Below, piece by piece: positions 7,374 through 18,318 of a stretch of 64,000 nucleotides of DNA. Every line of letters begins with the position of its first letter. Position 1 is the first letter of the stretch. The notes beneath the pieces are model-generated. The model made no database searches. It was not told the origin of the DNA and was given only the letters and a program-made list of their open reading frames with translations. The DNA lies in contig NZ_RJJQ01000003.1 in the NCBI RefSeq assembly GCF_003724155.1, positions 1-64,000 of the forward strand, read 5' to 3'. A program made the position numbers and the translations under genes. This stretch comes from Flexivirga caeni. GTDB taxonomy: Bacteria > Actinomycetota > Actinomycetes > Actinomycetales > Dermatophilaceae.

Positions 7374-8552
7374 ATGGCGTTGACGCCAGAAGACGTGGTG
7401 AAGAAGGAGTTCACCAAGCCGAAGGGCTTCGGTCGTAGCGGTTACGACGAGATCCAGGTGGATGACTTCCTTGACGAGATCGTCGTCGAGCTGCGCCGGC
7501 TGAACGCCGAGAACGAAGACCTGACAGGCAAACTCGAGGATTGCCGTCGGTCCAAGGGCGTTCCCGGTCGCAGTGACTCCGATGCTGACAAAGCTGCCGG
7601 CTCCCCGGCGGCCGCCGTGCCGGCACTGACCCCGGTCGGTGGCAACGACCCCGACAAGACTCAGGCCGTCCCGAGCCTGAAGGACGTCGAGGTCGCCAAG
7701 GCCGCCTCGGTCAACCTGCAGAAGGCGCAAGGCGACCTGGCCTCCACCCAGGACCAGCTGCGCGCCGCCCAGGGCGAGCTCCGCTCGACCCAGGAGCAGG
7801 TGAAGGCTGCCCAGGGCGAGCTGAAGAGCACCCAGGAGCAGCTGACGCGGGTCAAGGCCGAGCTCGACCAGGCGCAGAGCGCGCTCGCGGCTGCCCAGCA
7901 GGACAAGGCCCGGCTGCAGAGCCAGGCGGCCGCGAACGGTGTGGCCGACCCGGCGCAGAACACCAAGTCGGCGGCAGCGCCGGCCGACGTGGCGACGATC
8001 GCGTCCACCGAGGGAGCAGCCGGTGTCATCGCGCTGGCGCAGCGCGTGCACGACGAGCACGTGCGTGACGGCGAGATCAAACGCGACAGCCTGATCAGCG
8101 AGGCGCAGGCACACCACGACCGGGTCATCCGCGAGGCGAACACCAAGCGCGACGAACTTGTCGGGGCCGCTCACCTCAAGCACGACGAACTCATCAGCGC
8201 CGCGCAGGCACGGCACGACGAGCTCATCCAGACCGCGCAGAGCCGGCACGACGAACTGCTCTCCACTGGCCAGAGCAAGTATGACGAGCTGCTGTCAACC
8301 GGCCAGGCCAAGCACGACGAGCTGGTCCGCAGCGGCACCGACCAGTCCGCACAGATGGTTCGGGAGGCCGAGGAGCGCCGCAACGCGGTCATCGCCGACC
8401 TCAACAGCCAGCGCGACCAGATCAGCGGCCGCATCGACCAGCTGCGTTCCTTCGAGGGCGACTACCGCACGAAGCTGCGCGGCTACATCGAGGACCACCT
8501 CAGCCGTCTCGACCAGGCGCCGTCCGCAGGCGACGACGCAAAGTCCGACTGA
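7374..8552 (+). CDS. divIVA: DivIVA/Wag31-type polar growth protein with an expanded coiled coil
   Basis: GAGGTGG lies ~6 nt before ATG 7374. The N-terminal DivIVA domain (MALTPEDVVKKEFTKPKGFGRSGYDEIQVDDFLDEI, residues 1-36) binds curved membrane at poles and septa. It is followed by a long coiled coil, giving 392 residues. Two repeat zones stand out. Residues ~115-180 repeat AAQGEL..TQEQ. Residues ~240-325 repeat an 11-residue unit of the type HDELISAAQAR six or seven times. In actinobacteria DivIVA recruits the elongation machinery at the pole. The 11-residue repeat suggests an extended hendecad coiled coil, unlike the shorter Wag31. It ends the division gene run. Confidence 0.93.
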   Translation: MALTPEDVVKKEFTKPKGFGRSGYDEIQVDDFLDEIVVELRRLNAENEDLTGKLEDCRRSKGVPGRSDSDADKAAGSPAAAVPALTPVGGNDPDKTQAVPSLKDVEVAKAASVNLQKAQGDLASTQDQLRAAQGELRSTQEQVKAAQGELKSTQEQLTRVKAELDQAQSALAAAQQDKARLQSQAAANGVADPAQNTKSAAAPADVATIASTEGAAGVIALAQRVHDEHVRDGEIKRDSLISEAQAHHDRVIREANTKRDELVGAAHLKHDELISAAQARHDELIQTAQSRHDELLSTGQSKYDELLSTGQAKHDELVRSGTDQSAQMVREAEERRNAVIADLNSQRDQISGRIDQLRSFEGDYRTKLRGYIEDHLSRLDQAPSAGDDAKSD

Positions 8553-8675
8553 CCAGAGGCTGAAACGCCGGCCGACAGGCCGCCGGGCACGGCGCCGATC
8601 CGTTAAGGTGAGGCGCTCGCGCCCGGCGGCCAACGTCTGTCGGGCGCCATACGGCGGCAACGTCGCTGCCCGTCG

Positions 8676-8704
8676 TTGTATGGCGTGAGCGAGTCGCTTA
8701 TCCT
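8676..8704 (+). promoter_or_regulatory. Candidate housekeeping promoter of the DksA-like gene, with an inverted repeat over the -35
   Basis: TTGTAT (8676-8681), a 17-nt spacer and TATCCT (8699-8704) form a plausible sigma-70-type promoter 74 bp before the start at 8778. CGCCATAC (8645-8652) and GTATGGCG (8678-8685) make an 8-bp inverted repeat whose right arm overlaps the -35, so it could be an operator. Confidence 0.4.
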
Positions 8705-8777
8705 GCCCGCAGCCAGATCGGGGGCAGTCCGCCCGTGCGCGCATGCGTGCGGACCGCTGCGAAAAGGAAGGGATCCG

Positions 8778-9668
8778 ATGCCAGCAAAGAAGACGGCCAC
8801 CGGCACCTCCACGGCGAGTCGCTCGCGGGTGACGACGGCACTGCGCAAGGCAACCGACGTGGTCGCCAAGACAACGGGCGCGAAGAAGGCACCGGCGAAA
8901 CCCGCCGCGAAACCGGCTGCCAAACCCGCGAAGAACGGCACTGCGCCGGCGAAGAAGACCGCGGCGAAGAAGACGGCGGTAGTCAAGAAGACGGCTGCTG
9001 CGAAGAAGACGACGGCGACCAAGGCTGCGGCTGCGAAGAAGACAGCCCCTGCGAAGAAGACGATGGCGACCAAGGCTACGGCCGCCACGAAGTCGGCTGC
9101 GAAGCGACCACCGGCCAAGGCCGCTCCGGCCAAGGCCACTCCGGCCAAGAAGACCGCTCCCACCAAGAAGACGGCGTCCGCCAAGAAGGCTGCGCCGGGC
9201 ACCAAGACCACGACGACGAAGAAAGCAGCGACCACCAAGGTGACCACCACGACCCGGCCGGAACAGCAGCAGGCTCGCACGCTCAAGGTACGCGAGGACG
9301 AATCCCCGTGGACCGCAAAGGAACTCGCCGATGTTCGAGCTGAGCTGACCGCCGACGTAGAGCGCCTCACCGCGGAGATCAACGGCTTCGAGGACGACAT
9401 CGCTGGCTTGATCAAGGACAGCGGCGACGGGGCCGGCGACGACCAGGCGGACACCGGCGCCAAGACCTTCGAGCGGGAGCACGAGGCCTCCCTCGCGCAG
9501 AACTCCCGGGACCTGCTGGAACAATCGGTCCATGCGCTGGAACGCATTGACGACGGCACCTACGGAGTTTGCGAAAATTGTGGCAACGCGATCGGCAAGC
9601 TCCGGCTCCAGGCATTCCCGCGGGCGACGCTGTGCCTGAGCTGCAAGGCGAAGCAGGAGCGGCGCTGA
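8778..9668 (+). CDS. DksA/TraR-type zinc-finger protein with a long histone-H1-like Lys/Ala tail
   Basis: ATG 8778 lies 8 nt after GGAAGGG; 296 residues. Residues ~1-165 are low-complexity Lys/Ala/Pro/Thr (repeats such as AAKKTA, PAKK, ATK), strongly basic and similar to histone H1 C-tails and actinobacterial nucleoid proteins. The C-terminal ~130 residues form a DksA/TraR module: a coiled coil (LADVRAELTADVERLTAE and SRDLLEQSVHALERIDDGTY), then the zinc finger GVCENCGNAIGKLRL and [12 protein letters not shown], with CxxC and CxxC ligands. DksA proteins act in the RNA polymerase secondary channel, and the tail would add DNA binding. The tail-plus-DksA layout beside lspA is seen in other actinobacteria, but its function is not settled. 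Confidence 0.88.
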   Translation: MPAKKTATGTSTASRSRVTTALRKATDVVAKTTGAKKAPAKPAAKPAAKPAKNGTAPAKKTAAKKTAVVKKTAAAKKTTATKAAAAKKTAPAKKTMATKATAATKSAAKRPPAKAAPAKATPAKKTAPTKKTASAKKAAPGTKTTTTKKAATTKVTTTTRPEQQQARTLKVREDESPWTAKELADVRAELTADVERLTAEINGFEDDIAGLIKDSGDGAGDDQADTGAKTFEREHEASLAQNSRDLLEQSVHALERIDDGTYGVCENCGNAIGKLRLQAFPRATLCLSCKAKQERR

Positions 9669-10243
9669 CCCCCGAAGAACCCCCCGCCACGGCGCCCAAG
9701 GAACGCAGCCGGCCATCCGGTCGACTGCTCGCCTTGCTGGTCGTGGTGGCGGTGTGCTGCTACACGCTTGATCAGGTCACCAAGGCACTCGCGTCGGCCA
9801 AACTCGACCCGATGCGGCCGAAGCATGTCATCGGCAGCCTGCTGCAGTTGCACCTCACGAACAACCCAGGTGCCGCGTTCTCGATCGCGACCAACGCCAC
9901 CTGGGTGCTGACGATCATCGCCTCCGTTGTCATCCTCGCGACGATCTTCATCGCGCGTCGCTTGCGCAGCAAGCCGTGGGCGTGTGCGCTCGGCCTGCTC
10001 ATCGGAGGAGCCCTCGGCAACCTCACCGACCGCTTCGTGCGGCCGCCGGGCGGTGGCCGCGGGCACGTGGTCGACTTCCTGGAGCTGCCGCACTGGCCGA
10101 TCTTCAACGTCGCCGACTGCTGCGTCGTGACCGCCGCCTGCCTGATCGCGCTGCTGGCCTTCCTCGGCATCGGCATCGACGGCCGTCGCGCCGCCGACAG
10201 GACCGGCTCCGGCACACCCACGGCCGGTGGCGACAGTGAGTGA
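9632..10243 (+). CDS. lspA: Lipoprotein signal peptidase (signal peptidase II)
   Basis: This inner-membrane aspartyl protease cleaves prolipoprotein signal peptides before the lipidated cysteine. Hydrophobic segments include [52 protein letters not shown] and [16 protein letters not shown]. Conserved motifs are [20 protein letters not shown] and [10 protein letters not shown]; the Asp residues in the last two are the catalytic pair. The start is uncertain. GTG 9632 overlaps the DksA-like gene by 37 nt and lacks a clear ribosome site, while the region just after AGGAGC (9655-9660) offers only a CTG at 9665. It ends overlapping rluD. Confidence 0.9.
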   Translation: MPELQGEAGAALTPEEPPATAPKERSRPSGRLLALLVVVAVCCYTLDQVTKALASAKLDPMRPKHVIGSLLQLHLTNNPGAAFSIATNATWVLTIIASVVILATIFIARRLRSKPWACALGLLIGGALGNLTDRFVRPPGGGRGHVVDFLELPHWPIFNVADCCVVTAACLIALLAFLGIGIDGRRAADRTGSGTPTAGGDSE

Positions 10244-11168
10244 GGTGAAGGCCCTCGGCATACCGGACGGGCTGGAAGGTGAGCGTGTCGACGCCGCGCT
10301 CGCCCGGCTCCTCGGTTTCTCGCGGACACAGGCGGCGCAGCTCGCCGCCGACGGCGAGGTGACGCTCGACGGCAAAGTCGTCGGCAAGTCCGACCGAGTC
10401 AGTGCGGAGCAGTGGCTCGAAGTCCGTATGCCGGAGCGCGTCGGCCCGCGTGTCGCCGAGGTCCGGCCGCAACTCGTCGAGGGCCTGCGGATCGTGCACG
10501 ACGACAGCGAGATCGTCGTGGTCGACAAGCCTGCGGGAGTCGCGGCACACCCCAGCGTCGGGTGGGACGGCCCGGATGTCGTGAGCGGTCTCGCCGCGGC
10601 GGGATACCGCATCTCCACGTCGGGCGCGCCCGAGCGGCAGGGCATCGTGCAACGGTTGGACGTCGGCACCAGCGGACTGATGGTCGTGGCGAAGAGCGAG
10701 CGGGCCTATACGGTGCTCAAGCAGGCGTTCCGCGATCGCGCGGTGGACAAGACCTATCACGCGCTCGTGCAGGGTCTGCCCGACCCCGTCGTCGGCACCA
10801 TCGAGGCGCCGATCGGCCGGCATCCCGGGCACGACTACAAGTTCGCGGTCATGCAGTCCGGCCGGCCGAGCGTGACGCACTACGAGCTGCTCGAGGCGTT
10901 CCGGTCGATGAGCCTGCTGACCATTCACCTGGAGACCGGCCGCACCCACCAGATCCGGGTCCACTTTGCCGCGCTGCACCGACCGCTCGTGGGCGACCCG
11001 CTCTACGGTTCGGACCCGACCGTCGCGAAACGGCTCGGCCTCGACCGCCAGTGGCTGCACGCCACCGAGCTCGGCTTCACGCACCCCGGATCGGGGGAGT
11101 GGGTGACGTTCGAGAGCCCCTACCCGGCAGACCTCGCGCGCGCCCTGGAGATTGCCCGCGCCGGCTGA
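10236..11168 (+). CDS. Ribosomal large-subunit pseudouridine synthase, RluD family
   Basis: GTG 10236 overlaps the lspA stop by 8 nt; GTG 10227 is also possible. The 310 residues comprise an N-terminal S4 RNA-binding domain ([20 protein letters not shown]), then the RsuA/RluA catalytic domain. It contains [16 protein letters not shown] with the catalytic Asp in [13 protein letters not shown], and [14 protein letters not shown]. RluD makes pseudouridines in helix 69 of 23S rRNA in E. coli; the exact target here is not known. The lspA-rluD pair is conserved in actinobacteria. Confidence 0.93.
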   Translation: MSEVKALGIPDGLEGERVDAALARLLGFSRTQAAQLAADGEVTLDGKVVGKSDRVSAEQWLEVRMPERVGPRVAEVRPQLVEGLRIVHDDSEIVVVDKPAGVAAHPSVGWDGPDVVSGLAAAGYRISTSGAPERQGIVQRLDVGTSGLMVVAKSERAYTVLKQAFRDRAVDKTYHALVQGLPDPVVGTIEAPIGRHPGHDYKFAVMQSGRPSVTHYELLEAFRSMSLLTIHLETGRTHQIRVHFAALHRPLVGDPLYGSDPTVAKRLGLDRQWLHATELGFTHPGSGEWVTFESPYPADLARALEIARAG

Positions 11169-11189
11169 GCTCGCGGGAGCGGGGTTGGC

Positions 11190-11379
11190 GTCCCGAAGTC
11201 GCGACGGTCGCGAGAACGGGACGCGGGAGCCCAGGAATCCTGTCCCGAAGTCTCGACGGTCGAGGTTTCGGGACGCGACGCGCCGGCGACCCCCGTCCCG
11301 AAGTCTCGACGGTCGCGAGAACGGGACGCGGGAGCCGGAGAACCCTGTCCCGAAGTCTCGACGGTCGAGGTTTCGGGAC
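11190..11379. repeat. Array of four 33-nt imperfect palindromes between rluD and dnaE
   Basis: Four 33-nt hairpins, each opening GTCCCGAAGTC and closing CGGGAC, lie at 11190-11222, 11242-11274, 11295-11327 and 11347-11379, spaced 52-53 nt apart. Units 1 and 3 share GGTCGCGAGAACGGGAC and are followed by GCGGGAGCC. Units 2 and 4 share GGTCGAGGTTTCGGGAC and are followed by GCGACGCGCCG. The array is therefore a tandem duplication of a ~105-nt two-hairpin unit, like REP/BIME elements. Each unit folds as GTCCCGAA-N-CTCGAC with GTCGAG-N-TTCGGGAC. No open frame across it looks coding. Confidence 0.85.
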
Positions 11380-11492
11380 GCGACGCGCCGCGACCCCCGC
11401 CCCCGCGCCGGTATGACGAGACCCACCGCCATACCACCCGCCTCATCCGTCACACATCCGCGTGCCCCGACGCGGCTGTCGGACCCCGGATC

Positions 11493-11498
11493 TACACT
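11493..11498 (+). promoter_or_regulatory. -10 box of dnaE, consistent with a leaderless transcript
   Basis: TACACT ends exactly 7 nt before ATG 11506 and no ribosome-binding sequence precedes the start, so transcription would begin at or next to the A of the start codon. No clear -35 is visible. Confidence 0.45.
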
Positions 11499-11505
11499 CA
11501 TCGCG

Positions 11506-15069
<3,564 letters not shown>

Positions 15070-15162
15070 TCTCGCGGGTGATCCGAACGCTCGGCTGTCA
15101 TCGGCCATTCGGGAGCACAGTGACAGTAGGCTCAAGTGGCCAGCATCATTGCGTCAGAAAGT

Positions 15163-15168
15163 TATACT
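15163..15168 (+). promoter_or_regulatory. -10 box of the sugar transporter operon, likely leaderless
   Basis: TATACT lies 7 nt before ATG 15176 with no ribosome-binding sequence in between, the same geometry as at dnaE. A convincing -35 is not visible. Confidence 0.5.
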
Positions 15169-15175
15169 TCCGATT

Positions 15176-16483
15176 ATGAGTAGTTATCTGTCTGGGTCTG
15201 CGCCGTCACGGCGTCAACTGCTGGCCGCCGGTGGCGGGGTGCTTGCTGCGGGGGCGCTCGCCGCGTGCGGCGGCAACACCGGTCGCTCCTCGGGCGGCGG
15301 CGGGGGAGGCACCAGCGGCGGTTCCGGCGGTGGCGGCACGATCTCGCAGTGGTACCACCAGTACGGCGAGGCCGGCACCGAGCAGGCGGTCAAGAGGTAT
15401 GCCGCGGCATACACGAAGGCCAAGGTCCAGGTGCAGTGGATCCCCGGCAATTACGACCAGAAGTCGGCGGCGGCGCTGCTGACCAGCTCCGGGCCCGACG
15501 TCTTCGAATACGGCAACGGCCCCACGATCGACATGATCACCGGCAACCAGGTGGTCGACCTGACCGACGTGTATGGCGCGGCCAAGTCCGATTTCACGCC
15601 GTCGCTGCTGGATCGGATGACCTGGAAGGGCAAGATCTACGGCGTCCCGCAGGTCGTCGACATGCAGCTGTTCGTCTACCGCAAGTCGATGCTGCGCAAG
15701 GCCGGTGTGCAGCCACCGACCACGCTCGACGAATTGATCAGCGCTGCAGCGAAACTCACCACCGGCAAGGTGAAGGGCCTCTTCCTCGGCAACGACGGCG
15801 GCGCCGGCATCCTCGCCGGCCCGGTGCTGTGGAGCAGCGGCCACGACTACCTCACCGCGGACAACAAGCCCGACTTCGCGAACGCCGACGTGGCGAACGC
15901 ACTGGGCCAGTTCCACGACCTGTTCACCTCCGGACATCTGCTGCTGGGCGCCCCGACCGACTGGTCCGACCCGGGCGCGATCAGTGACGGCCTCACCGCG
16001 ATCCAGTGGACCGGCCTGTGGAACTTCCCGATGCTCAAGGACAAGCTGGGCGACGACTTCGGCGTGCTGCCATTCCCGGCGATCGGCACGTCCGGCAAAC
16101 AGTCGGTGCCGGTCGGCGCCTACGCGTCCTGCGTCAGCGCGAAGGCCAAGGACGTCGAGGCCGCGAAGGCGTTCGTCAAGTGGCTGTGGGTCGACCAGAC
16201 CGCCGACCAGCTCGACTTCGCGCAGAGCTACGGCTTCCACATCCCGTCCCGCGCGAGCCTGATCGCCAAGGCCACGAAACTGCAGACGGGAGAAGCGAAG
16301 ACAGCCGCCGGCTACCTCAAGACCTTCGGCCACCCGCAGACGCCGCTGCTCTGGTCTCCGAAGTCGGCGACCGCGATGACCGACGCCGTCGACAAGATCG
16401 TGCGGTCCGGCGCGAACCCGACGTCGAGCCTGGCATCCGTGCAGCAGGTGGTCAACGCGGAGCTGAAGCGAATCGGTGTCTGA
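15176..16483 (+). CDS. Sugar ABC transporter substrate-binding lipoprotein
   Basis: 435 residues from ATG 15176. The N-terminus has both a twin-arginine motif (SRRQLLAAGGGVLAAGALAAC) and a lipobox ending at Cys (LAAC), then a Gly/Ser-rich spacer. The body is a family-1 solute-binding protein: SQWYHQYGEAGTEQAVKRY, NGPTIDMITGNQVVDLTDVY, GKIYGVPQVVDMQLFVYRKS and LPFPAIGTSGKQSVPVGAY. It should capture an oligosaccharide outside the membrane and deliver it to the two permeases that follow (overlap 8 nt). The sugar is not predictable by eye. Confidence 0.9.
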   Translation: MSSYLSGSAPSRRQLLAAGGGVLAAGALAACGGNTGRSSGGGGGGTSGGSGGGGTISQWYHQYGEAGTEQAVKRYAAAYTKAKVQVQWIPGNYDQKSAAALLTSSGPDVFEYGNGPTIDMITGNQVVDLTDVYGAAKSDFTPSLLDRMTWKGKIYGVPQVVDMQLFVYRKSMLRKAGVQPPTTLDELISAAAKLTTGKVKGLFLGNDGGAGILAGPVLWSSGHDYLTADNKPDFANADVANALGQFHDLFTSGHLLLGAPTDWSDPGAISDGLTAIQWTGLWNFPMLKDKLGDDFGVLPFPAIGTSGKQSVPVGAYASCVSAKAKDVEAAKAFVKWLWVDQTADQLDFAQSYGFHIPSRASLIAKATKLQTGEAKTAAGYLKTFGHPQTPLLWSPKSATAMTDAVDKIVRSGANPTSSLASVQQVVNAELKRIGV

Positions 16484-17432
16484 ACAGGCGCTGGAGCGCG
16501 CCACGGCAGCGGGACCGGCGAGCCCGCGGCGCAAGTGGACCGACAGCCCGCACCTGTGGTTCTGGATCTTCGTCGGACCGTTCGTCGCGGGGCTGCTGGT
16601 CTTTGTCGTCATACCCATCCTGTGGAGCGTATGGCTGAGTTTCTACGACGCCCGGAACACCGTCACCCCCACGCATTTCGTCGGTTTCGCGAACTACAGC
16701 AGGATGCTGGAGGACCCCAGCTTCCGGTCCAGCCTGGTCACCTTCGTGCTCTTCGCGGCGTTCATCGTGCCGACGACGTTCGTGCTGTCGCTCGCCCTGG
16801 CGGTGCTGGTGGGTGGCGCACGGCACGCCCAGGCCTTCTTCCGGTCGGTCTTCTTCCTGCCCACGGCGTGCAGTTATGTCGTCGCGGCGATGATCTGGCG
16901 GCACTCGCTCTTCGGCGGCACGGCAGCCGGCATGCTCAACACGGTGATCGGCTGGTTCGGTGCGGCACCGATCGCGTGGCTGTCCATCGTGCACCCGCCG
17001 TGGTACTGGCTGGTGCTCGTCACCGTGCGGCTCTGGCTGCAGGTCGGCTTCTTCATGGTGCTCTTCCTTGCCGCGCTGCAGCGGGTGCCGAAGCACCTCT
17101 ACGAAGCGGCCGCGCTCGATGGCGCGACCGGGTGGAAGGCGTTCCGCTACATCACCTTGCCGCAGCTGCGAGCCACGTCCACGGCGGTGCTGATGTTGTT
17201 GCTGGTCAACGCGTTTCAGGCCTTCGACGAGTTCTACAACGTGCTCTCGACAACGGGCGGCTACCCGCCCTACGCCCGGCCGCCGCTCGTCTATCTCTTC
17301 AACATCGCGCTCGGCAATGGCCAGGACTTCGGCGACGGCAGCGCCGGCGCCGTCATCCTCACCCTGATCATCGCGATCTTCGCGGTGCTGCAGGGCCGCC
17401 TCACCGGCATCGGGCGACGAGGTGACACATGA
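16476..17432 (+). CDS. Sugar ABC transporter permease, MalF/UgpA type
   Basis: GTG 16476 overlaps the binding-protein gene; 318 residues. Six transmembrane segments are visible, beginning LWFWIFVGPFVAGLLVFVVI. The EAA motif that docks the ATPase is present: EAAALDGATGWKAFRYITLP (~residues 209-228). The N-terminal ~25 residues are cytoplasmic. It pairs with the next permease to form the membrane channel of a CUT1-type importer. The C-terminus overlaps the next gene by 4 nt (ATGA), indicating coupled translation. Confidence 0.93.
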   Translation: MSEQALERATAAGPASPRRKWTDSPHLWFWIFVGPFVAGLLVFVVIPILWSVWLSFYDARNTVTPTHFVGFANYSRMLEDPSFRSSLVTFVLFAAFIVPTTFVLSLALAVLVGGARHAQAFFRSVFFLPTACSYVVAAMIWRHSLFGGTAAGMLNTVIGWFGAAPIAWLSIVHPPWYWLVLVTVRLWLQVGFFMVLFLAALQRVPKHLYEAAALDGATGWKAFRYITLPQLRATSTAVLMLLLVNAFQAFDEFYNVLSTTGGYPPYARPPLVYLFNIALGNGQDFGDGSAGAVILTLIIAIFAVLQGRLTGIGRRGDT

Positions 17433-18262
17433 GGGCGGCTGTCGGCGTGCGCACCGCGCGCTACCTCGTGCTGTCCGTTGCGGCACTGATCTTTCTGGTG
17501 CCGTTCTACCTGCTGCTGCGCGGCGCTCTGTCCACCGAGCAGCAACTGGTCGGCATCGACCACTGGACCTGGTTCCCGTCCCATCCGCAGTGGTCGAATT
17601 TTGCTGACACCTTTCGCAATTCGACGGTGCCGCTCGGTCGCAGCATGATCAACTCGCTGGTCATCGCGGTCACCCAGACCGTGCTGGTGCTGGTGATCTC
17701 CGGTATGGCGGGCTACGGTCTGGCGCGCTCGACCGTGCGCTATGCCAACGCGGTGTTCTACCTGATCGTGGCAACGCTGCTGATCCCGGCGGCGGTGACG
17801 TTCGTGCCGTCCTTCGTGATGGTGTCGTCGCTCGGCTGGGTGTCGACGCTGCGCGGGCTGATCATTCCCGGGCTCTTCCAGTCGCTGGCAACCTTCCTCT
17901 TCCGGCAATACTTCCTCGGCTTTCCCAAGGAGCTGGAGGAAGCGGCGCGGATCGACGGCGCGGGCCCACTGCGCACGTTCCTATTCATCGTCATACCCAA
18001 CTCGTGGGGCTTCACCGCGGCGATCGCGACCATCACCTTCATCGGCAGCTGGAACGCCTTCCTCTGGCCGCTCGTCATCGGGCAGGACCAGTCGGCGTGG
18101 ACCGTGCAGGTGTCGCTGTCGACCTACATCACCGCCCAATCGGTCGACCTGAGTGGAATGTTCAGCGCCGCGCTCGTCTCGATGGTGCCGCTGCTGCTGA
18201 TGTTCCTCTTCCTGCAGCGCTGGATCGTGGCCGGTGTCGAGCAGACCGGCATCAACGAGTAG
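17429..18262 (+). CDS. Sugar ABC transporter permease, MalG/UgpE type
   Basis: 277 residues starting at the ATGA overlap at 17429. Six transmembrane helices are evident (for example LSVAALIFLVPFYLLLRGAL and LVIAVTQTVLVLVISGMAGY). The EAA loop reads EEAARIDGAGPLRTFLFIVIP, binding site of the ATPase. No ATPase gene follows: the next gene is a peptidase. As in many actinobacterial CUT1 importers, a shared MsiK-like ATPase encoded elsewhere is the probable energiser, which is an inference. There is no local regulator gene either. Confidence 0.93.
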   Translation: MRAAVGVRTARYLVLSVAALIFLVPFYLLLRGALSTEQQLVGIDHWTWFPSHPQWSNFADTFRNSTVPLGRSMINSLVIAVTQTVLVLVISGMAGYGLARSTVRYANAVFYLIVATLLIPAAVTFVPSFVMVSSLGWVSTLRGLIIPGLFQSLATFLFRQYFLGFPKELEEAARIDGAGPLRTFLFIVIPNSWGFTAAIATITFIGSWNAFLWPLVIGQDQSAWTVQVSLSTYITAQSVDLSGMFSAALVSMVPLLLMFLFLQRWIVAGVEQTGINE

Positions 18263-18306
18263 CACTGGGGCGGCGGGGTCGCCGCGGGGCGGCAGCCGCT
18301 CGCTCG

Positions 18307-18312
18307 TAGGGT
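18307..18312 (+). promoter_or_regulatory. -10 box before the oligopeptidase gene, leaderless geometry
   Basis: TAGGGT ends 6 nt before GTG 18319. It fits the TANNNT pattern and leaves no room for a leader. Confidence 0.3.
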
Positions 18313-18318
18313 GAGCGG

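Noticed and set aside
11190-11379. CRISPR array
   Set aside because: Units are palindromes with near-identical spacers in a duplicated pair, there is no set of unique spacers and no cas gene is near.
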